Assembly: GCA_019429225.1 (NCBI GenBank)
Contig: JAHYJK010000008.1
Coordinates: 1-50,603 of the forward strand
Direction: 5' to 3'
Source of the DNA: Anaerolineaceae bacterium
Lineage (GTDB): Bacteria > Chloroflexota > Anaerolineae > Anaerolineales > Anaerolineaceae
DNA: 50,603 bases
Shown here: in pieces, positions 31,991 to 40,496 of the stretch
How the letters are laid out: each line of letters opens with the position of its first letter
Position numbering within the stretch: position 1 is the stretch's first letter
Notes under the pieces: generated by a model
Told to the model about the DNA's origin: nothing
Databases searched by the model: none
The model's input: the letters and a program-made list of their open reading frames with translations, nothing else
Translations under genes and position numbers: made by a program

Positions 31991-33685
31991 TTATTCCTTC
32001 TCAATGAAGTTCAATCCCATCATCCCGGTTAATAATCCATCAAAGAAAATTCCTGTAATACGATCACCTTTCGCGTTATACCAGCTAAATGTGCTAACGA
32101 TTTTCCCATCATCTTCACGGTAATATTGATCTAACAAGAATCCAGGTGATTCAAGCATATTTGACATAACAAGGTAGGGAATTACTTTATCACGATCATA
32201 AATGGCTTTCAATTGTTCATACATCGCTCGATTAACAGAGTCCAAAGCGTAATCCGTTGGATGTGTGTTGCTGGTCACATTCTTTTTATATACAACCCCA
32301 TCATTGGTCACACTGATGTAACCGGTCATACCTTGCCATGGCATTTCATACAGGTAAGTTTGTTTGTGACTTTCACGTGGCTTCCACGAATCCGTACTCT
32401 TTTTACCAGCAATTGTCATGACGCGATCCAGATCTTCCTCTTTAGTCTCATTCACAATAATATTGATCCAACCTTGATAAACCGGGCCAGCCATCAATCC
32501 TTCATAATTGGTTGGAATATCTCCACTAGAAGTTTCAGTGGATGCCTGACCGGAATTTCCTGAGGGTTCCTGTACTATTGCAGATGTGCCAACCTCAGCG
32601 CCTTCCTTGTAGCCAACCAATTCCACCGCGTCTATTTCCACACCGCCCCAACTCATAATTCCCTGATCTACAAAAATGACAACCGATTGAACAAGAAAGG
32701 TTTCTTCTAATTCAATGGTGTGTGTCCACTTATCAGGGCAATTGGACACCGTTTCAGGATCGCCATACCATAATAACCAGGCTTCATCATCAGTATCAAT
32801 GAATTGAATCTCAACAACCTGAGAAGGATTGTGGGATTGATAAATTGCCAGTTCCGTTGGAATCACAGGAATATCGAAGAATAACTCGATGTATTCTTCC
32901 GTATCGGTATAAGCCGGTGACCATGCTTTTGGATCCGAGCCACAGGAATTCACATCCGCTGCACCAGTTGCCTGCATCGCAGACCAATCCTTTGAGCTGT
33001 ACTCCGAACTAGCTATTGCGCTGGATGCCCATTGTCGAATGATTTGTGGTTCATCTACAAAAACAGGATCATTCTGAACAGGATCCGTTTGAATCGGTTC
33101 TTCATCAAACACCCATTCTTCTTCATCCTCAAAGGAAAATTCGATTAGCTTTGCGTCCTGGAATTTTACGCTTTTCAAGACATCGTCAAAAAGGGATTCA
33201 AATTTCTTCCATTCTTTCACCGGTGCTATCCCAAACATCATGAATTGTTGATCAGGCTTCACCATCACCAGGAAAATTTTCCCTTTGACAGCCTTCCCGG
33301 CTTGCTCACCCTCAAATCCAGCTATTAAGCCTTTTTGTCCGTCTACAGTATATTTTTTCGGTTTATCAAAAGTAAACTGGCCAATTTCTGGGTCGGTAAC
33401 CATATCCCACATATCTTCTGTAGTTTGTTCCTGATCGGTTAGGGTTCCAAATAACTGTATACCTGGGCCAACTTCAGGTATCGCATCCGGCTCTGTCATT
33501 TCAACCCCGCCCAGCACTTCATTGAGTGAATAATCGTTCAGGATTTTAAAGGAAAATCCGCCTTCTTCACTGGTGTAAACATCAGTGGCAGCTTTATTGC
33601 CTGTCGATTTTCCTAAATTGCAGGCCATTGACACCAACAAAACAATTATCATAATCCCCATGAACATCAGATTTCTTTTTTTCAT
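31991..33685 (-). CDS. Lipoprotein with discoidin-like (F5/8-type) domain, function unknown
   Basis: 564 residues from ATG 33685 (GGAGGA just upstream; 33688 also possible). A lipoprotein signal peptide ends in the lipobox VSMAC (~19-23). The first ~150 residues form a domain of unknown type (SEEGGFSFKILNDYSL ... FGIAPVKEWKKFESLFDDVLKSVKF), whose end is duplicated in the decayed neighbour. The middle (~190-340) looks like a galactose-binding-like beta-sandwich (ASSEYSSKDWSAMQATGAADVNSCG ... IELFFDIPVIPTELAIYQSH). The last ~170 residues are unrecognised. Probably outer-face carbohydrate or ligand binding, by inference from the fold. Confidence 0.75.
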   Translation of the reverse strand: MKKRNLMFMGIMIIVLLVSMACNLGKSTGNKAATDVYTSEEGGFSFKILNDYSLNEVLGGVEMTEPDAIPEVGPGIQLFGTLTDQEQTTEDMWDMVTDPEIGQFTFDKPKKYTVDGQKGLIAGFEGEQAGKAVKGKIFLVMVKPDQQFMMFGIAPVKEWKKFESLFDDVLKSVKFQDAKLIEFSFEDEEEWVFDEEPIQTDPVQNDPVFVDEPQIIRQWASSAIASSEYSSKDWSAMQATGAADVNSCGSDPKAWSPAYTDTEEYIELFFDIPVIPTELAIYQSHNPSQVVEIQFIDTDDEAWLLWYGDPETVSNCPDKWTHTIELEETFLVQSVVIFVDQGIMSWGGVEIDAVELVGYKEGAEVGTSAIVQEPSGNSGQASTETSSGDIPTNYEGLMAGPVYQGWINIIVNETKEEDLDRVMTIAGKKSTDSWKPRESHKQTYLYEMPWQGMTGYISVTNDGVVYKKNVTSNTHPTDYALDSVNRAMYEQLKAIYDRDKVIPYLVMSNMLESPGFLLDQYYREDDGKIVSTFSWYNAKGDRITGIFFDGLLTGMMGLNFIEKE

Positions 33686-33855
33686 CATTCCTCCAATAAT
33701 AAATATCCCTTTTTCCATATCAATCGCTAAATAAGAACCATTTGAATATCGCTAGCCAATATCAGGTTGATGAAGAATAAATTTCTTCTACCATATTGCC
33801 CTATTCGTACCTCAATTAATAATGTTGCTCTCCTTTCCTTTAAATTCGCATCATA

Positions 33856-35013
33856 TTAATTTTGCCTGTTCCCATCCCACTTCATTTGTGAAACGCCGGA
33901 TACAGGCAACTCATAAATCTTTTTTTGAACCAGATCAACCCACAGAACCGCCCCGGCAGAATGGCCTTGCATCGTTTTTGAGAGTTGAACAACCATACCA
34001 TTTCCATCCGGCGACCACAATCCAAGCTCCACTGGAAACTCTTCTGGCATCAATTCCTGTCGATTGTTTCCTTGCAGGTTCACACGAATCAATTTGAATC
34101 GATCGGGTATTTGTGATGGATCAGCAAGGACTGCCATGAAAACCTGAATATTGACCTCGCCCACCACTCTCGGAAAAGCGTAATAATAGTACCAACGGGC
34201 TGGCTCAAATTCAGCAATTTCCACACATCTGTATTCTTCTACCTCACAACGCATGAGCGAACCTGGATGCCCGGCTTTTGATTGTGAGAGGATCAGACCT
34301 TTTCCTCCAGCAAACCAGGCATATCCATCTGCTGATGTATTGGTTAATGTCACCAATCTCTCTTTACTAACCAATCCAATCGTTAAATCATAAAGGCTTT
34401 TGACTGGAAGAGCATATCCTGATACCAGGAAATTTTCTCCATCCGGTGACCAGGTCAATTGACGATAAATAATATTTTGATAATCGGAAGAATTTTCCCA
34501 AATCAGATCCAATTTTTCCGTTTCCACGTCCATCATCCACAATCCATTTTCAACAAAAGAAATTTTTGAACCATCTACTGAAAATTTGGGACGACGAATG
34601 CCATATTTTATCTGTAGTTCATCATTCATCATTTCCAGTTGATCCTTTAAGCTCACCAGCACCTGTCCTCGCCGAACGCTGTTTCTGTCACTGCCATCCT
34701 TATGAGCAAAAATTAACTGATTTCCACTGACATACACCAGGTAATCACTGCTGGCTGAAAAGTCAAATTCTGTAATCGGATCTGCTTCATTCGTGATCTG
34801 GACTGAATTCATACCTTCCTTGTCTAGTAGCCAGATTTGTCCATCCTTAAGAAAAAATAATCCTGTTGGTAACATAAATTCATTGGGGAGGATATTTTCT
34901 GAATTTTCCATGGTCGTCTCTTTTTTTTGCTCCTGGTATGCACAATTGGTTATCAGAATGATTATGAGGGGAAGGATCAGCGAAAGTACAATTTTATTTA
35001 TTCTGTTTTTCAA
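33856..35013 (-). CDS. Lipoprotein-like beta-propeller (PD40/WD40-like) protein
   Basis: 385 residues from TTG 35013, supported by GGAGG 7 nt upstream. The open frame extends further but has no ribosome site. Hydrophobic N-terminal signal ending near LITNC (~20), a possible lipobox. The rest contains repeated strands of the TolB/PD40 type, each with a W/F-SxDG or similar turn: LFFLKDGQIWLLDKEG, FDFSASSDYLVYVS, PKFSVDGSKISFV, LTWSPDGENFLVSG and GLWSPDGNGMVVQLS. Such propellers bind proteins or peptides outside the cell. No enzyme motif. Follows the discoidin-like lipoprotein gene in direction but has its own unit. Confidence 0.82.
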   Translation of the reverse strand: MKNRINKIVLSLILPLIIILITNCAYQEQKKETTMENSENILPNEFMLPTGLFFLKDGQIWLLDKEGMNSVQITNEADPITEFDFSASSDYLVYVSGNQLIFAHKDGSDRNSVRRGQVLVSLKDQLEMMNDELQIKYGIRRPKFSVDGSKISFVENGLWMMDVETEKLDLIWENSSDYQNIIYRQLTWSPDGENFLVSGYALPVKSLYDLTIGLVSKERLVTLTNTSADGYAWFAGGKGLILSQSKAGHPGSLMRCEVEEYRCVEIAEFEPARWYYYYAFPRVVGEVNIQVFMAVLADPSQIPDRFKLIRVNLQGNNRQELMPEEFPVELGLWSPDGNGMVVQLSKTMQGHSAGAVLWVDLVQKKIYELPVSGVSQMKWDGNRQN

Positions 35014-35253
35014 GTTCCATCCTCCAAAAGATAATCTTTGCTTAATGCCATCGAAAAAACCTGATGGTCTTGGATTTGTTTTCTTCTTGATGATGGTAGC
35101 AAACAAACGTCACAAATCCGTCAAAAAATTATATAAAATTGAAATCCATAAAAAGGGTTACCCAATTGAAAACAATCTATAATTATTTAATTCTCTAGAT
35201 TCATTATTTTCCTTCTTCAATTTCCAATCCACCCGATAGGAGACCAAATTGTC

Positions 35254-36657
35254 ATGATGATCAACAAACCCATTACCCATGGTCGCAGTTACAAACTTGT
35301 TTGGGGCATAGCCTCTTTAGGCACTTCTCTCATTTCCGGGGTCTTTGGAGCACTCCTGCCCATTTTTTATCAGGACTATTTAGGTCTCAGCGCCCGTTGG
35401 ATAGCAGTCGCGTCTATCGTATACGCGATCTGGAATGCTTTTAATGATCCATTATTTGGCTATATAACGGATAATACCCGTTCTAAAATGGGCAGACGTA
35501 TCCCCTATATGCGCTTCACCGCTCCATTTCTTGCGTTAACTTTTATACTGGTCTGGTTTGCACCTGCTCAGGCGGGTCAAACAGCCATCTTCTGGTGGAT
35601 GTTGATCAGTATGTTGCTGTATGATACCTGTTACACCATCATCGGCCTCGTGTATTCATCCCTCTTACCAGAAATCACCGAATCTGATTCCGAACGTAAT
35701 GACTTACAAATATCATCCTCCTTGTTTGGTTTAGTAGGTATGTTATTGGGTTTCATCATCCCTGACCTTTTCCGTCCCAAAGCTGGTGGAGATCCCAGTT
35801 TTCTGCCATTACAAACAGCAATGATTGTGGTGGGAATTGTAGGTGCATTGTTAATCATTGCTACCACACTGAAAGTAAAAGAACGGCCGGAGTTCACTCA
35901 GGTCGACAAACCCATTGGCATCAAAGAATCTTTACGCTTCACCTTCTCCAGCAAATCTTTTCTCATTCTGGTGGCAGCTAATTTTATGTCCATTCTGATG
36001 TCTTCATTAGTTATAGGTGCTGTATTTTATCTTGCTGATTACGTCGTCAAAATGAATACGATGATTCTACTGGCCTGTATCTTTATTCCACTCATCATTG
36101 GCGTTCCGTTCACAAAATTATTTACAAAACGTTTTGGTGTCGTGGGCGGGCATCAGGTTATGTTGTTAATTGCCGCTGCCGGTCTTTTATCGATGATGGT
36201 TCTACCAAATTCCTTAATACCGGTTTGTCTGGCATTAGCTGGCTTTGGGTTGGCTGGCCCACAAACACTGACCAATGTACTCTTCGCGCAGGTGGCGGAT
36301 GAAGATGAAACGCGTTCAGGTGTACGTAGAGAAGGATCTTTCTTTGGAATCAACGCATTGCTTACCAAGCCTGCTCAATCGGTGGCAATTGCCCTCAGCC
36401 CATTCATATTAGAAACGACCAATTTTGTTACCAGAGAGCAAAACAATGGGCAAATTTTCTTAAATCAACCTGAAAGTGCTTTATTGGGAATAAAAATGAT
36501 CACAGGATTGATTCCCGGGATCGCAATGTTATTGGGAGCGGTCATCCTGATCTGGTATCCATTGCGTGGAGAAACGCTTAAAAATATACAAACCAAAGTA
36601 TTGGAAATGCACACCAACAAACACAATAAATTCTTGGAACAGGAAGAAAACCTGTAG
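35254..36657 (+). CDS. MFS transporter, GPH (glycoside-pentoside-hexuronide):cation symporter family
   Basis: 467 residues, 12 TM helices. The GPH signature is clear after TM2: WNAFNDPLFGYITDNTRSKMGRRIPYMRF (~62-90), with NDPxxGxxxDxTRSxxGRRxPY. Further hallmarks are IFWWMLISMLLYDTCYTIIGLVYSSLLPEITESDSERNDL (~112-150) and QVADEDETRSGVRREGSFFGINALLTKPAQS (~345-375). Relatives such as MelB and XylP bring in sugars with Na+ or H+. Substrate unknown; no glycosidase is adjacent. AGGAG about 10 nt before the ATG. Confidence 0.92.
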   Translation: MMINKPITHGRSYKLVWGIASLGTSLISGVFGALLPIFYQDYLGLSARWIAVASIVYAIWNAFNDPLFGYITDNTRSKMGRRIPYMRFTAPFLALTFILVWFAPAQAGQTAIFWWMLISMLLYDTCYTIIGLVYSSLLPEITESDSERNDLQISSSLFGLVGMLLGFIIPDLFRPKAGGDPSFLPLQTAMIVVGIVGALLIIATTLKVKERPEFTQVDKPIGIKESLRFTFSSKSFLILVAANFMSILMSSLVIGAVFYLADYVVKMNTMILLACIFIPLIIGVPFTKLFTKRFGVVGGHQVMLLIAAAGLLSMMVLPNSLIPVCLALAGFGLAGPQTLTNVLFAQVADEDETRSGVRREGSFFGINALLTKPAQSVAIALSPFILETTNFVTREQNNGQIFLNQPESALLGIKMITGLIPGIAMLLGAVILIWYPLRGETLKNIQTKVLEMHTNKHNKFLEQEENL

Positions 36658-36947
36658 CATCACGATTGAATACTAAATTGATCTATTAATAAACTATTTA
36701 TAAAAATTGAAATTATTTAATAGTATAATGAATATGTTGGACCTCAAGATCTGTTTTTTAGATTTTGCGTTTATTTCGAACGCTCTTACTACACAAAAAC
36801 AACAAAAGACCAGCATCCCAAAAAATGACCAAAAAATTTGGTCATCACATATTCAACTCACATCTTTGCAATAAGGAGGCCATTAAGCGACTGATCTCAG
36901 TCACCATTATTAATCCAACGCACTTTACAAATTGAAAGGAGGAACCA
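36658..36947. other. Leader/promoter region of the KamA-like gene
   Basis: 290 bp without a supported gene. It holds TATAAT (36724-36729) and the perfect inverted repeat ATGACCAAA-AAA-TTTGGTCAT (36825-36845). A second GGAGG (36875-36879) has no start nearby; the functional AAAGGAGG sits just before the gene at 36948. The inverted repeat looks like an operator or leader hairpin; no U-run follows. Confidence 0.4.
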
Positions 36948-38285
36948 ATGACTTTACAGAGTACGATAATTCATCCTGATGAGGATTTGCAGGTTGCCTT
37001 CCAAAATCCTAAGTATCAACCTTATGGATTGAAAAATTTCAGGCAAATTCCACAAATCAACAAACTCACCGATGAACAAATTTTTGATATAGAGGTAGTG
37101 GCTCGCGTACTCCCCTTCCGCACCAATAATTACGTTATTGACGAACTGATTGACTGGAATAACATTCCCGATGATCCGCTCTATATTTTGAATTTTCCCC
37201 AAAAAGATATGCTGAAAAAGCATCATTATGATCGGATTGCAGCCCTGCTGAAAAGCGGCGCTGATGAAGACCAGATCTCACTGGTTGCCAACAAGATCCG
37301 TGAAGAATTAGACCCACATCCCTCTGGACAACTGACTAAAAATCGGCCATCACTCGATGGCAATGTACTGCCCGGTGTTCAACACAAATACCGTGAAACC
37401 ATGCTCTTTTTCCCAACCCAGGGTCAAACATGCCATGCCTATTGTACATTTTGTTTCCGCTGGCCTCAATTTACCGGAATGGCAGACTACAAATTTGCCA
37501 TGTCTGAGATTGAGCCAGTCATAAATTACATGCGTAAACATCCGGATGTCACCGATATTTTATTCACTGGTGGTGACCCGTTATTTATGAAAACGAAGAT
37601 TCTGGAAGGCTACATCAATGCAATCCTACAGGCGGATTTGCCAAACCTTCGAACAATCCGTATTGGCAGTAAAACGCTGTCTTATTGGCCTTACCGCTTC
37701 TTAACCGATAATGATGCTGATGCATTGCTCACTCTATTCGAGAAAATCGTCTCAAGTGGGATTCATCTGGCGATCATGGCACATTTCAACCACCCACGTG
37801 AATTATCCACACCTGCAGTTGATTTAGCCATCAGTCGCATACGCCAGACGGGCGCACAGATCAGAACCCAATCACCTGTGCTCAATCACATCAACAATGA
37901 CCCCGACCTTTGGGCTAGCATGTGGCAACGCCAGGTCGAAATGGGTATCATTCCTTATTACATGTTCATCGCCCGTAACACCGGTGCACAGCACTATTTC
38001 AGCATCCCATTGGAAGAAGCCTGGAGTATCTTCCGAAAAGCTTACCAACAGGTTTCCGGGCTTGCCCGCACGGTTCGTGGGCCAGTGATGTCCTGTGACC
38101 CTGGGAAAGTCCAGGTTCTGGGTGTCTCTGAGGTCATGAATGAAAAAGTTTATGTATTACGAGCCTTACAACATCGTAATCCTCAACATGTCATGAAACC
38201 GTTTTTTGCCAAATACGATCCCCATGCGATCTGGTATAACCAACTCAAACCTGCATTTGGGAAAGAAAAATTCTTTTTTGACTAG
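36948..38285 (+). CDS. KamA-like (lysine 2,3-aminomutase family) radical SAM enzyme
   Basis: 445 residues. Radical SAM cluster motif C-x3-C-x2-C is at ~162-169 (CHAYCTFC), followed by RWPQFTG where KamA has RRRFAG. TDILFTGGDPLF (~204-215), RTIRIGSKTL and MAHFNHPRELST correspond to the GGDP, RIG and THFNHP motifs of lysine 2,3-aminomutase. Differences matter: the loop carrying the PLP lysine (DAPGGGGK in KamA) reads SCDPGK, with Lys kept, and the YQCD substrate Asp is replaced by FIARNTG. Probably an aminomutase or related PLP/SAM enzyme on a different substrate. AAAGGAGG upstream; ends at a strong terminator; stands alone. Confidence 0.8.
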   Translation: MTLQSTIIHPDEDLQVAFQNPKYQPYGLKNFRQIPQINKLTDEQIFDIEVVARVLPFRTNNYVIDELIDWNNIPDDPLYILNFPQKDMLKKHHYDRIAALLKSGADEDQISLVANKIREELDPHPSGQLTKNRPSLDGNVLPGVQHKYRETMLFFPTQGQTCHAYCTFCFRWPQFTGMADYKFAMSEIEPVINYMRKHPDVTDILFTGGDPLFMKTKILEGYINAILQADLPNLRTIRIGSKTLSYWPYRFLTDNDADALLTLFEKIVSSGIHLAIMAHFNHPRELSTPAVDLAISRIRQTGAQIRTQSPVLNHINNDPDLWASMWQRQVEMGIIPYYMFIARNTGAQHYFSIPLEEAWSIFRKAYQQVSGLARTVRGPVMSCDPGKVQVLGVSEVMNEKVYVLRALQHRNPQHVMKPFFAKYDPHAIWYNQLKPAFGKEKFFFD

Positions 38286-38304
38286 TCTGTCCGTTAGCTT
38301 TGAA

Positions 38305-38340
38305 AGAGGTGTTGTTTTCACAACACCTCTATTTTTTTTT
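38305..38340 (+). terminator. Strong intrinsic terminator after the KamA-like gene
   Basis: AGAGGTGTTGT (38305-38315), 4-nt loop, ACAACACCTCT (38320-38330), then A and nine T. Its U-tract reaches the stop of the convergent esterase gene. Confidence 0.92.
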
Positions 38341-39313
38341 ATTTATGCCAGAATGATCTCAGGAATTTGATCTTCTCATACAAATGATGAACACCACCAC
38401 CATCATGCTGATTGAAGGGATACACACGAATCTGTTTGATCCCGGCATAATGATTGTAAGCAGCAAAAACTGTTGAAGGTGGGCAGGTTTCATCCATCAA
38501 TGCTGTGGAAAACAACGCCGTTGCATTCGCTCTGGCTGCAAAATTCATTCCATCAAAATAGGAAAGTGTCCTGAATACCTGTTCCACTTTGTCACGATGC
38601 ACCCGACAATATTGCACAATTTCCTGATATGGATGACTATCCACCAATTGGGTCGCCCTGCTGAAATCACACAGGAAAGGTACATCTGGCATCACTACCG
38701 GAATATCTGGCATTAATCCAGCCACTGCCAGGACAACCCCACCTCCCTGACTGGAACCGGTGACCGCAATCCGATCAATATCCACAAGTGGATGTTCCCT
38801 GGCGGCCTCCACTGCACGCACTCCATCAATATATAATCGCCGGTAATAATATGTTTCTGGAGCGAGAATCCCACGGGTCATAAAACCCGGTACCTGCGCA
38901 CTGGATCCAGTTTCCAACACATCCGGCGTGTCCCCCTCCCGCCACACACTTCCCTGACCGCGCGTATCCATCACAAAATGGGCAAAGCCAGCATTCGCCC
39001 AGGTAAGCCACTCCACCGGTTTTCCACGACCACCACCATAACCCACATACTCAACCACACAGGGTAGTGGTTCATTTACCCCTTTTGGCAACAATAACCA
39101 CGCTTTTATCGGTTGACCGGCATATCCGGGAAAAGATACATCATATACGTCGATCAGATCGAGTGGTTCCTGTGTCAGATTGAACACTGCCTGCATCGGG
39201 GTATTATGAGCAAACATGTACGATTGCTCCCAGAATTCATCAAAATCGGATGTTGCTGTCAGTACTGGTTTATAGTTCTCCAATTGGTCCAAAGGCATAT
39301 CAAAAAAAGCCAT
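38339..39313 (-). CDS. CE7-family acetyl xylan esterase / cephalosporin-C deacetylase
   Basis: 324 residues, the normal family length. Motifs: MDTRGQGS (~114-121, RGQ), nucleophile elbow VTGSSQGGGVVLA (Ser ~181, GxSQG), Asp in MDETCPPSTVFAAYNHY (~266) and the C-terminal catalytic His in YPFNQHDGGGVHH (~296). Thermotoga relatives have HE at this last site; here it is HD. It removes acetyl groups from short xylo-oligosaccharides and other small esters in the cytoplasm, as no signal peptide is present. TAGGAGGA before the ATG. Convergent with the KamA-like gene and divergent from the NBR1-domain lipoprotein. Confidence 0.92.
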   Translation of the reverse strand: MAFFDMPLDQLENYKPVLTATSDFDEFWEQSYMFAHNTPMQAVFNLTQEPLDLIDVYDVSFPGYAGQPIKAWLLLPKGVNEPLPCVVEYVGYGGGRGKPVEWLTWANAGFAHFVMDTRGQGSVWREGDTPDVLETGSSAQVPGFMTRGILAPETYYYRRLYIDGVRAVEAAREHPLVDIDRIAVTGSSQGGGVVLAVAGLMPDIPVVMPDVPFLCDFSRATQLVDSHPYQEIVQYCRVHRDKVEQVFRTLSYFDGMNFAARANATALFSTALMDETCPPSTVFAAYNHYAGIKQIRVYPFNQHDGGGVHHLYEKIKFLRSFWHK

Positions 39314-39451
39314 TATTTCCTCCTAATTTCAATAATTTAAAGGATTGGACTTGAAAGTTGATTTATTTATCTAATCCAATGCCAAAAGTTATTTATACTT
39401 TAATCGATATTGCACCTGATTTCAAGTCTGCACTGAGAGAACAGTTCGTAA

Positions 39452-39493
39452 TTGTAATATATTTTTGATACCTGCTATAATTTTATATAGGTA
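39452..39493 (+). promoter_or_regulatory. Promoter with overlapping inverted repeat
   Basis: TTGTAA (39452-39457), 18-bp spacer, extended -10 TGC-TATAAT (39473-39481). The inverted repeat ATACCT (39468-39473) / AGGTAT (39488-39493) brackets the -10 and the expected start, suggesting an operator for the lipoprotein gene at 39530. Confidence 0.55.
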
Positions 39494-39529
39494 TTTTATT
39501 AACATAATAATTCGATAATGGAGTTAAAT

Positions 39530-40486
39530 ATGAAAAAAGCAAGCCTGATCTTATCCATACTCATCATTTCGATTATCATCCTGTCTGCCTGTAATATGCC
39601 TGCCACGAAAACTGGACCGACTACAGAGAGTGATATGGCTTATACTGCTGCAGCATTAACCGTTCAGGCAAAGATTCATGGTTATACTCCAGAGCCAACC
39701 CAACCAATACCCGGTCAGGATCAACCAGCCCAACAAAGCACGCCTGCACCCAATCCACAACCCGTTTATACCCCCGCCTCAGTAGACAGTGACGCTCCCT
39801 GCGATCGAGCTTTATTTGTAGATGATATTACCATCCCGGATAATACACAGATTGACCCTGGAAGCATGTTCACGAAAATCTGGCTCATTCAAAATGACGG
39901 ATCCTGTACCTGGACGAAAGATTATGCCATCGTCTTTGACAGTGGTGATCAGATGGATGGCCCCGAAAGTATCGCCATCAGCAATGATGTTCCACCTGGA
40001 TATGCCCTTGAAATCAGCGTCAACTTGAAAGCGCCGACTGAATCAAAAACATATCGTGGAAACTGGATGCTCAGAAATGCCTCCGGTAAAAAATTCGGAT
40101 TGAGTGATTTTAACGATCCATTCTGGGTCATTATCAAAGTGGATGCTCCACCAGTTCCTTCCTTTGCTGTATCTGCTGCATCATTTGAAATGATTCCCGG
40201 TAGTTATACCGGCGTGTGTCCTTTCCCGGTGACCTTGCGCGGAAAAATTACTGCCAGTGGTGCAGGAAAAGTCACTTATTATTATCAACGGGAAGATGGA
40301 TTTCGATCCGATACCATGGAAATCACCTTTGACGCTGGTGGCCAAAAAACGCTACCAGATTTTTCTATGCCAATTGGTACCAGCGCTGGTTACACATGGA
40401 CAGGTAAAATCTGGCTCTACATTGATAATCCTAATCACCAGGCTTTTGGTGAACAGGTTTTCTCGGTAAACTGTGTTTCGCCCTAA
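39530..40486 (+). CDS. Lipoprotein with NBR1-type Ig-like domain
   Basis: 318 residues from ATG 39530 (GGAG 7 nt upstream; the in-frame ATG at 39518 overlaps that site). Signal peptide with lipobox ILSAC (~16-20). A Pro/Gln-rich linker (~50-85) is followed by a four-Trp-type Ig-like domain (~90-195): DDITIPDNTQIDPGSMFTKIWLIQNDGSCTWTKDY and PTESKTYRGNWMLRNASGKKFG match the FW domain (N_BRCA1_IG) known from the eukaryotic autophagy receptor NBR1 and from many bacteria. A second beta-rich region (~205-318, with Cys in GVCPFPVTLRGKI and SVNC) follows. Role in this lineage unknown; likely ligand binding at the cell surface. Confidence 0.87.
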   Translation: MKKASLILSILIISIIILSACNMPATKTGPTTESDMAYTAAALTVQAKIHGYTPEPTQPIPGQDQPAQQSTPAPNPQPVYTPASVDSDAPCDRALFVDDITIPDNTQIDPGSMFTKIWLIQNDGSCTWTKDYAIVFDSGDQMDGPESIAISNDVPPGYALEISVNLKAPTESKTYRGNWMLRNASGKKFGLSDFNDPFWVIIKVDAPPVPSFAVSAASFEMIPGSYTGVCPFPVTLRGKITASGAGKVTYYYQREDGFRSDTMEITFDAGGQKTLPDFSMPIGTSAGYTWTGKIWLYIDNPNHQAFGEQVFSVNCVSP

Positions 40487-40496
40487 CGAATAAAAA

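Noticed and set aside
36728-36874. 48-codon ORF in the leader of the KamA-like gene as a leader peptide
   Set aside because: Its ATG overlaps the TATAAT box, it has no ribosome site and no amino-acid run, and no terminator follows.
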